Source: Ruminococcus sp.
GTDB lineage: Bacteria > Bacillota > Clostridia > Oscillospirales > Ruminococcaceae
Reading direction: 5' to 3'
NCBI GenBank assembly: GCA_021205185.1
Contig: JAJPYB010000010.1
Span: 1 to 64,000 of the forward strand
DNA length: 64,000 bases
Position numbers and translations under genes: made by a program. The notes below the pieces were generated by a model, which was not told the DNA's origin, did not search any database, and saw only the letters and a program-made list of their open reading frames with translations. Shown piece by piece: positions 1 through 9,632 of the stretch. Positions within the stretch are counted from its first letter, which is position 1. The number at the start of each line of letters is the position of its first letter.

Positions 1-2
1 GG

Positions 3-34
3 AAAAAGCACTCGAGAAATCGGGTGCTTTTGTT
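3..34. terminator. Intrinsic (bidirectional) terminator hairpin
   Basis: aaaaagcactcgagaaatcgggtgctttt: inverted repeat AAAGCAC-CGA/TCG-GTGCTTT flanked by A and T runs. Confidence 0.6.
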
Positions 35-52
35 TTTGTTTTGCCTTAAATT

Positions 53-1440
53 TTAAAATCCTGCTTTCTTTTTAAGCTCTCGCCTTATGCTTATGTAGCT
101 GTATATGAATGCCGCTATTTCGGAAACCCACATAGCGTACCACGTATAGGAAATTTCCAGAAAATTCGTCAGAAGCCATACGAGCGGAACTAGCACTATA
201 AGCTGACGGATTGCGCTGCCTATCATATTGATAATTCCGTTGCCAAGACCAGACGCAAAGTAGCCGAAAATAATAGTCAGCGTTGCAAAGACAAACGTCA
301 ATGATATGATTCTAAGAGCAGGAACGCCGATTCTCAGCATTTCATCGCTCGCTGCAAAAAGTCCAAGCAGCTGGCGAGGGAAGGCAAAGAATATAGCTGT
401 ACCAATTAGCGCCATTATTATTCCGGCAGGAAGTATACCTTTCCATGCCTGCTTGATACGTTCCTTATTCCCTGCGCCAAAATTAAATCCCACAATTGGT
501 ATTGCCGCCTGTCCTAGTCCGTTCATTGGCATCATCAGGAAGTTCTGAAGCTTGTAGTAAACTCCGAAGAAGGCTACTGCCGTTTCGGAAACGCTCATTA
601 AAACAGCGTTTACAGCGAATGTCATAACGCTGCTGATAGCTTGAGTTATAATTGTCGGAATGCCAACCTTGTAAATCGCAGCTACATCGCTTGTCTTAAA
701 ACGGTAACCTTTAAATCGAACGTGTACAATAGGGTTCTTTAATTTGTTTAAAACGAGAGCTACAACCGCTCCGACGCATTGTCCGATTACCGTTGCGATT
801 GCCGCACCCTTGATTCCCATTCTCGGGCAGCCCAAAAGACCGAATATCATAATCGGGTCGAGGATAATATTTACAACCGCTCCCGAAATCAGAGAAATCA
901 TACTTAAAACCGTGTCTCCGACCGCTTGAAGCATTCGCTGTCCATATGTTTGAAGAAACGTACCGTAGCAAATTACCACGCACACCTGCATATACTGAGT
1001 ACAAAGCTCTCTTAGCTCTGAATTGTCAGTCATCAAAGACGCAATAGAACCTGAAAAGAATACCCCGACAAGCGAAAATATGAGCGCTGTTGCAAGATTT
1101 ATAAAAAGACCTGTTGTTGCAACCCGACAAGCGTCGTCGTTTTCTTCGCGCCAACATATCTTGCGAGCAAGGAGTTCAAGCCGACGTTGGTACCAACTCC
1201 AAACGCTATCATCAAAAATTGAACCGAATAAACCAGCGACGTTGCTGTCAGAGCCTGCTCACTGTATCTTGAAACAAAAATGCTGTCGACGATATTATAA
1301 AGCGACTGCACAAGCAGCGAGAGCATTAACGGCACAGACATAGTAAGCAGTAGCTTGTTCATTGGCATCATCGCCATTTTATTAGGCTGTGTCTGCTGCG
1401 AATCGTGCGCGACGCTTAATTCTTTGCTGTCTTCTTCCAT
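53..1440 (-). pseudogene. MATE family efflux transporter, split by a frameshift (N-terminal ORF 1099-1440, C-terminal ORF 53-1036)
   Basis: N-terminal ORF (MNKLLLTMSVPLMLSLLVQSLYNIVDSIFVSRYSE...NSLLARYVGAKK) and downstream ORF are consecutive parts of one MATE protein; adding one A to the AAAA run at 1140-1143 (minus strand) restores ...YVGAKKNDDACRVATTGLFINLATALIFS... Confidence 0.85.
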
Positions 1441-1612
1441 TTTCCACTTCTCCTCGAATACTAATTTTTCAAATTTTCAAAACCATACTATTTTACCACT
1501 CTATTTATGAACTTTTCTTCACCTATTTGCAAAAATTGTGTTTGCTAAAAACGCATATCGCCTGAAAATCTGCGCATAATACTGTTAATCAGTTTTTTAG
1601 GGAGGCTTTGAA

Positions 1613-1744
1613 ATGATAGGCTTTATAGTGGGATTTTTTGTCGGCGGAATGGTGGGCGTCATTACAATGTGCCTGTGCTTTATGGCAAGTCGAAGCGATG
1701 AGAATATACAGCAAGTACATCAAAAAAATTCCCCCACCAAGTGA
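1613..1744 (+). CDS. Small single-TM protein, DUF3789-like (43 aa)
   Basis: ATG with GGGAGG Shine-Dalgarno; translation MIGFIVGFFVGGMVGVITMCLCFMASRSDENIQQVHQKNSPTK; resembles short DUF3789 proteins common in phage/mobile elements of Firmicutes; not in the ORF track. Confidence 0.6.
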   Translation: MIGFIVGFFVGGMVGVITMCLCFMASRSDENIQQVHQKNSPTK

Positions 1745-1765
1745 GGAAATTTTGTTTTATTCTAT

Positions 1766-2866
1766 TTATTTATGTCTGAATTTTACCTTCAGCTTTCTTT
1801 GAATTTCGTGATAGCCTCTGTAAATCTTCTCAAATATCTTTACAACCCTTTTCTTGAACGGCGAGAAGCAGTAGTAAAACTCTCCGGCGTAGGTTACAAC
1901 CTCTCCGTTAAAGCCCTTCTTGAACTTGTAAACTCCGTAATTCGGATGAGTTTCGTCCTTGTAGAATGGGATACCCTGAAAGTCGTAAATGAAGTTGTTG
2001 TTTTTTAGCGCCCATTGAATCATCGTCCATTGCATCAGATAATTCGGCATAGTGTTTCTGTACTTATTAGATGAAGCGCCGTAAACATAACAGGTTTTTC
2101 CGGCATATTGAGTTGTAACAGCTCCCGAAACGGCAACATCCTTTCCGCCGGTGTCATCGTTATTTACATAGCACACAAACAGTCTGCAATGCTCCTCGCC
2201 AAGAGCGTCAAGCATTCTTTCAAAATATTCCTTCGGTCTGATTGCAAAGCCGTCACGGGTTCCTGTTTCCTGCATCAGCGGATAAAAGTCGTCGAGCGCT
2301 TCCTTTCCGCAGGCCTTGCAAACAACGCCCTTTCTTGTTGCCTTTCTGATTCGGTTTCTCCAGTCAGGCTTAAAGGTCATCATAACCTCGTCCTCAGTTT
2401 TGCCTTCAATATTTCTCAGCATATAGTTGTTTCTTGCTTGAATTGTTGAAAGCTCAGGCGCGTCTTCAATAAAGCTAAAGCCCATTGACTTTATAAGCTC
2501 TATTACCTCTTTATCTCCCTCCTCACAGCAGGGATCCCACATAAACTCATAGCTATTGTGTTTTTTCGCAAGAACCTTTACGCCTTCAAACAGATCCTCC
2601 ATAACGGTCCTGTCACTCCAATCGCAAACAGGACCGTGAGGCGCATACAAAAACGTACAGCCGAATACGGGTATTTTTCTTATTAGAATAAGACAGGTCC
2701 CTACAACCTTTCCGCTTTCATCTATGGAGATTATTCCTTCCCAGCCCCAATGGTTTTTAACCTTCGGCCAGTTTATAGACTGTAAAAACGTACCGTTTTT
2801 ATGTGTGCTCGCAAAGCTTTCAAATTCCTCGCATTGTGCGATATTTGACTTATCCAGTATTTCCAA
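1766..2866 (-). CDS. FemAB/FemX-like aminoacyltransferase (peptidoglycan interpeptide bridge)
   Basis: 366 aa; FemAB-like features (FLQSINWPKVKNHWGWEG, TYVYGASSNKYRN..PNYLMQWTMIQWA, YDFQGIP, YGVYKFKKGFNGEVVTYAGEF). Confidence 0.85.
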   Translation of the reverse strand: MEILDKSNIAQCEEFESFASTHKNGTFLQSINWPKVKNHWGWEGIISIDESGKVVGTCLILIRKIPVFGCTFLYAPHGPVCDWSDRTVMEDLFEGVKVLAKKHNSYEFMWDPCCEEGDKEVIELIKSMGFSFIEDAPELSTIQARNNYMLRNIEGKTEDEVMMTFKPDWRNRIRKATRKGVVCKACGKEALDDFYPLMQETGTRDGFAIRPKEYFERMLDALGEEHCRLFVCYVNNDDTGGKDVAVSGAVTTQYAGKTCYVYGASSNKYRNTMPNYLMQWTMIQWALKNNNFIYDFQGIPFYKDETHPNYGVYKFKKGFNGEVVTYAGEFYYCFSPFKKRVVKIFEKIYRGYHEIQRKLKVKFRHK

Positions 2867-3057
2867 GTGAAACTACCACCCTTTACCCATTTTTCTTTCG
2901 GGAAACCCCGATATTGTTACTAATTATCATACCACAGAACAGGCAAAAAAGCAACCCCGAGTAAGTGGATTGCAGACGTTGTTTTCCAAAAAGGTTTACA
3001 AATAAGACGATTTGTAGTATACTTAAAGCACACAAACTACAAAGGCAGGAAGTTAAA

Positions 3058-3870
3058 TTGGAACATAAGGAAATTGAGAACTACGAGGATATAATGGAAC
3101 GCCGCCGAAAGGCTGATTTAAAGAGAAGAAAAAAGGATATGAAAATCCTCTGCATTGTAATATTTATAGCGCTTTTAATAGTTGTAGCCTTGATTTTTGC
3201 TTTTAAAGGCGGCGATGAAAGCGTTCCTGCTTCAGCGTCTGTTTCTGAAGAAACCACCACTACTACAACAGCCAGCACAACTCAAAGCGATGACACAACA
3301 GACGAGGCAGAAGCCACAACCGAGCAAGCCGCTCACATAACTGAGGTTATTGACGGGCGAACATACATAGACGGAATTTTAATCGTCAACAAAACCTACT
3401 CGCTGCCGTCAGATTACGACCCGGGAATGGACGAGGAAACTATGGCGGCGTTTGAACAAATGCAAGCGGCGGCGTCTGACGACGGATTGTTTTTGTACAT
3501 TCGTTCAGGCTATCGAAGCTACGCCGATCAGGAGTATCAATACAATGTCCACGTTGAAAACAAGGGTAAGGAGTACGCCGACGAGGTTTCCGCGAGGCCC
3601 GGCTATTCAGAACACCAGACGGGGCTTTGTATGGACGTAAATTCTACGGAGGACAGCTTCGCTGAAACGGAGGAAGCTAAGTGGTTGGCGGAGCATTGCG
3701 CCGAGTACGGCTTTATTATCCGCTTCCCGGAGGGCAAGGAGGATATAACGGGCTACAATTACGAATCATGGCACATCAGATACGTCGGAGTTGAGGTTGC
3801 CAAAGAAATTACCGAGTCGGGTCTTTGCCTTGAAGAATATCTGGGCGTCACCTCGGAATATGCAGATTAA
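3058..3870 (+). CDS. Membrane-anchored D-alanyl-D-alanine carboxypeptidase, VanY/M15B family
   Basis: TTG start after AGGCAGGAAG; N-terminal TM, Thr-rich linker, VanY motifs SGYRSYADQEYQYN...ARPGYSEHQTGLCMDV...YESWHIRYVG. Confidence 0.85.
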   Translation: MEHKEIENYEDIMERRRKADLKRRKKDMKILCIVIFIALLIVVALIFAFKGGDESVPASASVSEETTTTTTASTTQSDDTTDEAEATTEQAAHITEVIDGRTYIDGILIVNKTYSLPSDYDPGMDEETMAAFEQMQAAASDDGLFLYIRSGYRSYADQEYQYNVHVENKGKEYADEVSARPGYSEHQTGLCMDVNSTEDSFAETEEAKWLAEHCAEYGFIIRFPEGKEDITGYNYESWHIRYVGVEVAKEITESGLCLEEYLGVTSEYAD

Positions 3871-3922
3871 ACCAGTTGTCGGGTAAATTTTGTAAGGCAT
3901 TCTTTTAAAATTTCATAGAAAC

Positions 3923-3957
3923 CAAAAAACCGCCCTCGTGTGAGAGCGGCTTTTTGT
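3923..3957. terminator. Intrinsic terminator (convergent genes)
   Basis: aaaaaaccgccctcgtgtgagagcggcttttt hairpin. Confidence 0.6.
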
Positions 3958-3973
3958 ATTAAGGATTTTCAAA

Positions 3974-5191
3974 CTAGAAGTCGATTTCAGTATCGTAATA
4001 GCAAGCCTTAAGAAGCTTTTCCATTTCTTCCTGAGTAGGAATTCTTGGATTTGAGCCTGTGCAAGCGTCGCCGATAGCGTTCTTGGCGATTTCCGGAAGT
4101 CTTTCAAGAAATACTTCCTCAGGAACAAAGCCCTGCTCGCACGGATAGCTGTCAGCACCGTAATTCTTGATGCAATGAGGAATATTAAGCTTGTCGTTCA
4201 TTCCTCTCAGGTACTCAATCAGGAGAGTAACCTTTTCGTCGTCGTTATTTCCGCCGAGGTGCATATAATCAGCAATTACGCCGTAACGCTTTTTAGCTGT
4301 TTCGTCTTTAGCGTTATATGCGATAACCTTTGGAAGGTACATAGCGTTTGCAGCACCGTGAATAATGTGTGCGCCGTAATCGTCAAATGCAGCGCCTGTC
4401 TTGTGAGCCATTGAGTGAACGATTCCGAGAAGAGCGTTCGAGAAAGCCATACCGGCAAGGCACTGTGCGTTGTGCATTCTTGCACGAGCGTCCATATCGC
4501 CGTTATATGAATCAACAAGATCCGCCTGAATCATTTCGATAGCGTGAATTGCCAATGGATCTGTGTAGTCGCAGTTAGCTGTTGAAACGTAAGCCTCGAT
4601 AGCGTGTGTGATAGCGTCCATACCTGTATGAGCTGTAAGCTTCTGTGGCATTGTTTCAGCAAGCTCAGGATCAACGATAGCAATATCAGGTGTGATTTCA
4701 AAGTCAGCGATAGGATACTTGATACCCTTATCGTAGTCTGTGATAATTGAGAATGCAGTAACCTCTGTCGCTGTTCCTGATGTTGAAGGAATTGCGCAGA
4801 AATGAGCCTTCTTTCTCAGCTCTGGAATACCAAATACCTTGCACATATCTTCAAATGTGCAGTCTGGGTACTCGTACTTGATCCACATTGCCTTAGCAGC
4901 GTCGATTGGTGAGCCACCGCCCATTGCAACGATCCAGTCAGGACCAAATTCAATCATCTTTTGTGCGCCGTTCATAACTGTTGTAACAGATGGGTCAGGC
5001 TCAACGCCCTCGATGAGCATAACCTCCATACCTGCTTCCTTGAGGTAGTCCTCCGCCTTCTGAAGAAAACCGTTTCTCTTCATTGCGCCGCCGCCGACAA
5101 CTATTACGGCTTTTTTACCTTTGAGTGTTTTAAGTGTTTCAAGTGAGCCTTTTCCGTGATACAAATCACGAGGTAGTGTAAATCTAGCCAT
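3974..5191 (-). CDS. Iron-containing (group III) alcohol dehydrogenase
   Basis: MARFTLPRDLYHGKGSLETLK..., GGGSPIDAAKAM, HTGMDAITHAIEAY, GIVHSMAHKTGA..HGAANA metal-binding motifs; start set at 5191 with upstream ctcctt on plus strand (AAGGAG). Confidence 0.9.
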   Translation of the reverse strand: MARFTLPRDLYHGKGSLETLKTLKGKKAVIVVGGGAMKRNGFLQKAEDYLKEAGMEVMLIEGVEPDPSVTTVMNGAQKMIEFGPDWIVAMGGGSPIDAAKAMWIKYEYPDCTFEDMCKVFGIPELRKKAHFCAIPSTSGTATEVTAFSIITDYDKGIKYPIADFEITPDIAIVDPELAETMPQKLTAHTGMDAITHAIEAYVSTANCDYTDPLAIHAIEMIQADLVDSYNGDMDARARMHNAQCLAGMAFSNALLGIVHSMAHKTGAAFDDYGAHIIHGAANAMYLPKVIAYNAKDETAKKRYGVIADYMHLGGNNDDEKVTLLIEYLRGMNDKLNIPHCIKNYGADSYPCEQGFVPEEVFLERLPEIAKNAIGDACTGSNPRIPTQEEMEKLLKACYYDTEIDF

Positions 5192-5390
5192 TTTATCTTC
5201 CTCCTTAGATGTAAAAATTTTGGGTTTTATTTGGGAAAGCGTGCATTCCTTTCCCTTTGTTAAAATTTTAACACACTTTCTCCGACCCGTCAAATATAAC
5301 TTTCGCATAATAATATATCAAAAAACATATACGATACAGGTCAATCTGACAAATTTGACACCCAAATAGCAAAAGTGGTGAAAATACTTC

Positions 5391-5419
5391 TTGACAAACG
5401 AATTTTCGCATTGTATAAT
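5391..5419 (+). promoter_or_regulatory. SigA-type promoter (TTGACA-17-TATAAT)
   Basis: TTGACA at 5391-5396, 17-nt spacer, TATAAT at 5414-5419. Confidence 0.75.
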
Positions 5420-5484
5420 AAATATGTTGAATTTCAGAATTGAAGCTCGACTAAATCAAAAAGATGAATATTTTGACCGAAGCA

Positions 5485-5524
5485 AGGACGCTCCATTTAA
5501 TATGCGAGCGCCCTTTTTCTTTTG
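5485..5524 (+). terminator. Intrinsic terminator inside the 5' leader of the ATP-grasp operon
   Basis: ggacgctccat-ttaat-atgcgagcgccctttttctttt hairpin plus U-tract, located between promoter and CDS. Confidence 0.6.
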
Positions 5525-5600
5525 CTTTTTAAGACGCTTACCGACAAGCTATATTTTAGCTTCTTGGAAAATAGAATTTCTATGATAGGATGTGATTTTT

Positions 5601-6941
5601 ATGACAGATACTGTTTTAACGCTCGAGCGTGCTACTCCTGTTGGAAACGCTGACGAGATAAACGAGCTTTTAAGACGTTACGGCGTTAAGTTTGGAATTT
5701 ACAAAAACGGAACCTTTAAGGAGCAGCTTTTTCCGTTCGATCCGATTCCGAGAATTATTACCGCCGAGGATTTTAAGGCGATGGAAAAGGGACTTGTCCA
5801 AAGAGTAGACGCCCTTAATATGTTTCTGTACGACATTTACCACGATAAGAATATTATCAGGGATAAGGTAGTGCCTGAGGACTTTGTTTACATTTCAAGC
5901 GGCTATCTTCCTCAATGTGAGGGCGTTACGCCAAAGAACAACATTTACAGCCATATTTCAGGAATAGACCTCGTTCAGGCAAAGAACGGAGAATGGTATA
6001 TTCTTGAGGATAATCTGAGAATACCGTCGGGAGCTTCCTATCCGCTTATTGCAAGAGAGCTGACAAGAGTGGCGTCTCCTTCCGCTTTTTCAGGAAACGA
6101 CATTGTCGATAACAGAAACTATGCGAAGCTTCTGAAGGACACAATGGATTATTCAAACTGCGGAGGAATAAACGCTATTTTGACTCCGGGAAGATATAAC
6201 GCTGCCTACTTTGAGCATTCCTACCTCGCTGAGCTTACAGGCTCTGTGCTTGTTTCAAACGACGAGCTTTTTGTTGAGGACAACATTTTATACCACAAAA
6301 CCTATTCGGGCGGAAAGACAAAGGTGGGCGCTCTATACAGACGTATTTCTGACGAGTACCTCGACCCGCTGACCTTTGAACCAAAGTCGCTTATCGGTAT
6401 TCCAAATCTGATGGAAGCGTATAGAACGGGCAATGTCGGAGTTATAAACGCTCCGGGAAACGGCGTTGCCGACGACAAGGGAATTTACTATTTTGTGCCG
6501 AAGATGATCAGGTATTATCTTGGCGAAGAGCCGATTTTGAAAAATGCGCCGACCTATCTTCCGTTTTACGAGGAGGATAAAAAGTACGTTTTGGAGAATC
6601 TTGAAAAGCTTGTTATCAAGGACGTTGCTGAGGCGGGCGGCTACGGAGTAGTTTTCGGAAGCGAGCTCAGCAAGGAGAAGCTAGAGGAGTTTAAAAACAC
6701 AATCATCAATGAGCCGCGCCGCTTTATTGCGCAGGAGGTTATCGACTTTCTGGACCTTCCTATTCTTGAAGGCGGTGAGCAGGTTATGCGAAAGGCGGAT
6801 TTAAGAGCGTTCGTTTTAAGCGGAGAAACAACAAGAGTGTGGGCGTCGGGACTTACAAGATTTTCCCGGAACCCAGATTCGTTTGTAGTTAATTCATCAC
6901 AGGGAGGAGGCTTTAAGGACACATGGGTACTATCTCGTTAG
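5601..6941 (+). CDS. Circularly permuted ATP-grasp type 2 family protein
   Basis: Motifs typical of the family: FPFDPIPRIITAEDFKAMEKGLVQRVDALNMFLYDIYHDKNII, EWYILEDNLRIPSGASYPLIARELTR, DLRAFVLSGE; followed by alpha-E gene. Confidence 0.9.
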   Translation: MTDTVLTLERATPVGNADEINELLRRYGVKFGIYKNGTFKEQLFPFDPIPRIITAEDFKAMEKGLVQRVDALNMFLYDIYHDKNIIRDKVVPEDFVYISSGYLPQCEGVTPKNNIYSHISGIDLVQAKNGEWYILEDNLRIPSGASYPLIARELTRVASPSAFSGNDIVDNRNYAKLLKDTMDYSNCGGINAILTPGRYNAAYFEHSYLAELTGSVLVSNDELFVEDNILYHKTYSGGKTKVGALYRRISDEYLDPLTFEPKSLIGIPNLMEAYRTGNVGVINAPGNGVADDKGIYYFVPKMIRYYLGEEPILKNAPTYLPFYEEDKKYVLENLEKLVIKDVAEAGGYGVVFGSELSKEKLEEFKNTIINEPRRFIAQEVIDFLDLPILEGGEQVMRKADLRAFVLSGETTRVWASGLTRFSRNPDSFVVNSSQGGGFKDTWVLSR

Positions 6942-7615
6942 AGCATGGCGATCATCTCTTCTGGCTTGGAAGATATACCGAAAGAGTGCATACGACCTTA
7001 AGAGCATTGGAAAAATTATACGATAATATGATTGACGTAAATTCAGAAAAGTATGTTGAGTATTTGGCTTGCTTTTCCTTGCCGAATACATATTCAAGCA
7101 AGGAAGAGTTTATGACAAGCTTTATTTACGACCCGACAAATCCAAATTCTGTAGCTTATAGTCTTGAAAAGGCTTACGACAACGGAATTGTCCTCAGAGA
7201 GGAAATTTCTACCGAAGCGTTGTCGTTTTTACAAATGGCAATAGATATTCTGGAAAAGTCAAAAAAGAGCAAGCAGGGACTTCGATTGGCGCTTTTGCCG
7301 CTTGAAGACATCTTGTTTGGCTTCTGGGGTTGTATTGCCGACTACATATACGACGACGAAATAAAAACGATTATCTATTGCGGAAAATCAGTCGAACGGC
7401 TTGACCTTTATTTAAGACTCAGATTTCCGTTCGAGAAGATTTATATGGAGTTTGAACGCCTTTGCAAGCACCTCAGAGGGGTTCCTAAAAACACTCCGTA
7501 CCGCTACAACACAAAGCAGCTCTCAACGCTTGTCGAGCTGATGGGAATGGGAGATGATTACGTCTCTGATGTCCCGCAGGCGGTTGCCGCTCTGGGCGCG
7601 CTGTTTGCGTCATAG
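6923..7615 (+). CDS. Alpha-E domain protein (DUF403)
   Basis: MGTISLEHGDHLFWLGRYTERVHTTLRALEKLYD...; overlaps ATP-grasp gene by 19 bp; conserved neighbourhood. Confidence 0.85.
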   Translation: MGTISLEHGDHLFWLGRYTERVHTTLRALEKLYDNMIDVNSEKYVEYLACFSLPNTYSSKEEFMTSFIYDPTNPNSVAYSLEKAYDNGIVLREEISTEALSFLQMAIDILEKSKKSKQGLRLALLPLEDILFGFWGCIADYIYDDEIKTIIYCGKSVERLDLYLRLRFPFEKIYMEFERLCKHLRGVPKNTPYRYNTKQLSTLVELMGMGDDYVSDVPQAVAALGALFAS

Positions 7616-7636
7616 CTTTGAAAAGGAAATTTTTGT

Positions 7637-8422
7637 ATGAAAAAATTGAACTTCACTTTTACGACCCGTCTCACCTTCGATAACTATGTGCATGACCATT
7701 CCTTTGCGCTGAGGTGTATGCCTATCGAAGCGGAAAATCAGCATATTATTTCCTGCGAGCTTGATATTTCCCCGTTTGTAACTACAAAGCAAACGGTTGA
7801 CGCTTTCGGAAACAACGTCACAAGCGGCTATTTAAAGGGCGAGCATAGATTTTTGGATTACGAAATCAGAGGTGTGGCGGAGATTGACAACAGCCTTCAC
7901 CGCACTGATTATATGCCCTGCTATTTGTATCAATCAAGCTATACAAAGCCGAGCGCTGAAATTGCCGGGTTTTACAAGAGCATCAGTGCTGATTGCAATT
8001 ACACTACGCCTTACGACCGAGCGGCTTACTTTTCCGCTCGTTTATCTGAAATTATGAGATATGAAAAGGATACGACAGACACGCACACAACCGCTGCTCA
8101 GGCTTACGAGCAAAGGTGCGGAGTTTGTCAGGATTTCTCACATATTATGCTGTCGATTTTACGGATTGACGGAATCGCTTGCCGCTACATAGCTGGTCTT
8201 GCCTGCTGCGACGGTGAAACTCATAGCTGGATTGAGCTTTGGACGGGAGACTGCTGGACAGGTTTCGACCCGACGAACAATTGTGACGTAAACGACGATT
8301 ATCTTGCGCTCTCTCAGGGCAGAGATTTCAGCGACTGTGCGATTGACAGAGGAGTTATGTTCGGAGCGTACACAAGGCAGCTTCAGCTTATTTCCTCGCA
8401 GCTGCTGACAAGCTTGTATTAA
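7637..8422 (+). CDS. Transglutaminase-like family protein
   Basis: QRCGVCQDFSHIMLSILRIDGIACRYIAGL...GETHSWIELWTGDCWTGFDPTNN: Cys-His-Asp transglutaminase core. Confidence 0.9.
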   Translation: MKKLNFTFTTRLTFDNYVHDHSFALRCMPIEAENQHIISCELDISPFVTTKQTVDAFGNNVTSGYLKGEHRFLDYEIRGVAEIDNSLHRTDYMPCYLYQSSYTKPSAEIAGFYKSISADCNYTTPYDRAAYFSARLSEIMRYEKDTTDTHTTAAQAYEQRCGVCQDFSHIMLSILRIDGIACRYIAGLACCDGETHSWIELWTGDCWTGFDPTNNCDVNDDYLALSQGRDFSDCAIDRGVMFGAYTRQLQLISSQLLTSLY

Positions 8423-8495
8423 GGCTTTTGGAAAAATACATTTGCTCGCACCTCACAGAAAGTAATTGTGATAGGCTGCAAGCTTAGCGGTAAAA

Positions 8496-8657
8496 AATTA
8501 CTCGCTCATGTTCCTCGCATTCAAAGAGGGGATGAACCTGCTTTCAGTAGAAGAAAAAATATATGGATGGGAAGAATTACTCGCTCATATTCCTCGCCAG
8601 CGGCGAGGAAATAGACATCTTGCTTTTGGCAGGAATAAAAAATTATAGGATGGGAAG
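8496..8657. repeat. Degenerate tandem duplication (about 80 bp x 2) in intergenic space
   Basis: Both units begin aattactcgctcatRttcctcgc and end with ...AAAAAATWATAKGATGGGAAG (8496-8574 and 8575-8657). Confidence 0.65.
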
Positions 8658-8669
8658 GAAATTACGCCA

Positions 8670-9632
8670 ATGATAAAAACGGTAACGCAGGCGTCGCTTG
8701 CGGTAAACGAAAATTTAACTATTAAGAAAAATGTAATCAAAAACGGTAGCGGCAACAAACGTATTTGCGTTGTTACAGGAATACACGGAGATGAGCTTGA
8801 AGGGCAGTATTTTGCTTATCTTCTGGGGAGCTATATAAAAAAGAATATTGACTGCTTTGACGGAACGGTAGAAATTTATCCTGCTCTTAATCCGTTGGGA
8901 GTTGACTCGATAACAAGAGGCATTCCACTATTTGATCTCGATATGAACAGAATCTTTCCGGGTTCAAAGGACGGAACTATGATGGAAACTGTATGCTCGG
9001 CGATAATCGACGATATTACAGGAGCGGATATTTGCCTTGACGTTCATTCGAGCAACATTTATTTAAGGGAGCTTCCTCAGATAAGAATCAGCGTGCCGAC
9101 TGCAAAAACGCTGGTGCCGTTTGCGAAAATGCTGAACGTAGACTTTATATGGGTACACGAGTCGGCTACTGTTCTGGAGTCAACTCTTGCTCACAGCTTA
9201 AATATGAGAGGGACTAAAACGCTTGTTGTTGAAATGGGCGTTGGAATGAGAATTACTAAAGAGTATTGCATTCAGCTTTTTGAGGGCGCTTTGAATCTGA
9301 TGAAGAGCTTAGGAATGTGGAGCGGCGAAACGAAGCCTGTCAGAGAGCCTATAATTTCAGTAAACGGCGCTGTTGGATTTGTAAATTCCCGTGCCGCAGG
9401 AATTTTTGTGCCGACAGCTAATTTTGGAGATCACGTCCACGAGGGCGACCACATAGGAGATGTTTTAAATCCGCTGACAAGCGAGGTTGAAGCGGAAATT
9501 ACCGCTGTTTGTGACGGAATGATTTTTACGCTTCGTGAATACCCGATAGTTTATGGCGGCTCTTTGCTTGCGAGAATACTCAGCGATACGCCCGAGAAGG
9601 AGGTTATAAAGGGAGGCGATCAGCAATGGTAA
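8670..9632 (+). CDS. Succinylglutamate desuccinylase/aspartoacylase (AstE/AspA, M14-like) family protein
   Basis: GIHGDELEG and LDVHSS zinc-binding motifs, DLDMNRIFPG, VVEMG, C-terminal barrel-sandwich-like region GIFVPTANFGDHVHEGDHIGDVLNP. Confidence 0.85.
   Translation: MIKTVTQASLAVNENLTIKKNVIKNGSGNKRICVVTGIHGDELEGQYFAYLLGSYIKKNIDCFDGTVEIYPALNPLGVDSITRGIPLFDLDMNRIFPGSKDGTMMETVCSAIIDDITGADICLDVHSSNIYLRELPQIRISVPTAKTLVPFAKMLNVDFIWVHESATVLESTLAHSLNMRGTKTLVVEMGVGMRITKEYCIQLFEGALNLMKSLGMWSGETKPVREPIISVNGAVGFVNSRAAGIFVPTANFGDHVHEGDHIGDVLNPLTSEVEAEITAVCDGMIFTLREYPIVYGGSLLARILSDTPEKEVIKGGDQQW

Noticed and set aside
711-1004. 97-aa minus ORF and 1023-1343 plus ORF as separate genes
   Set aside because: Alternate frames within the frameshifted MATE gene
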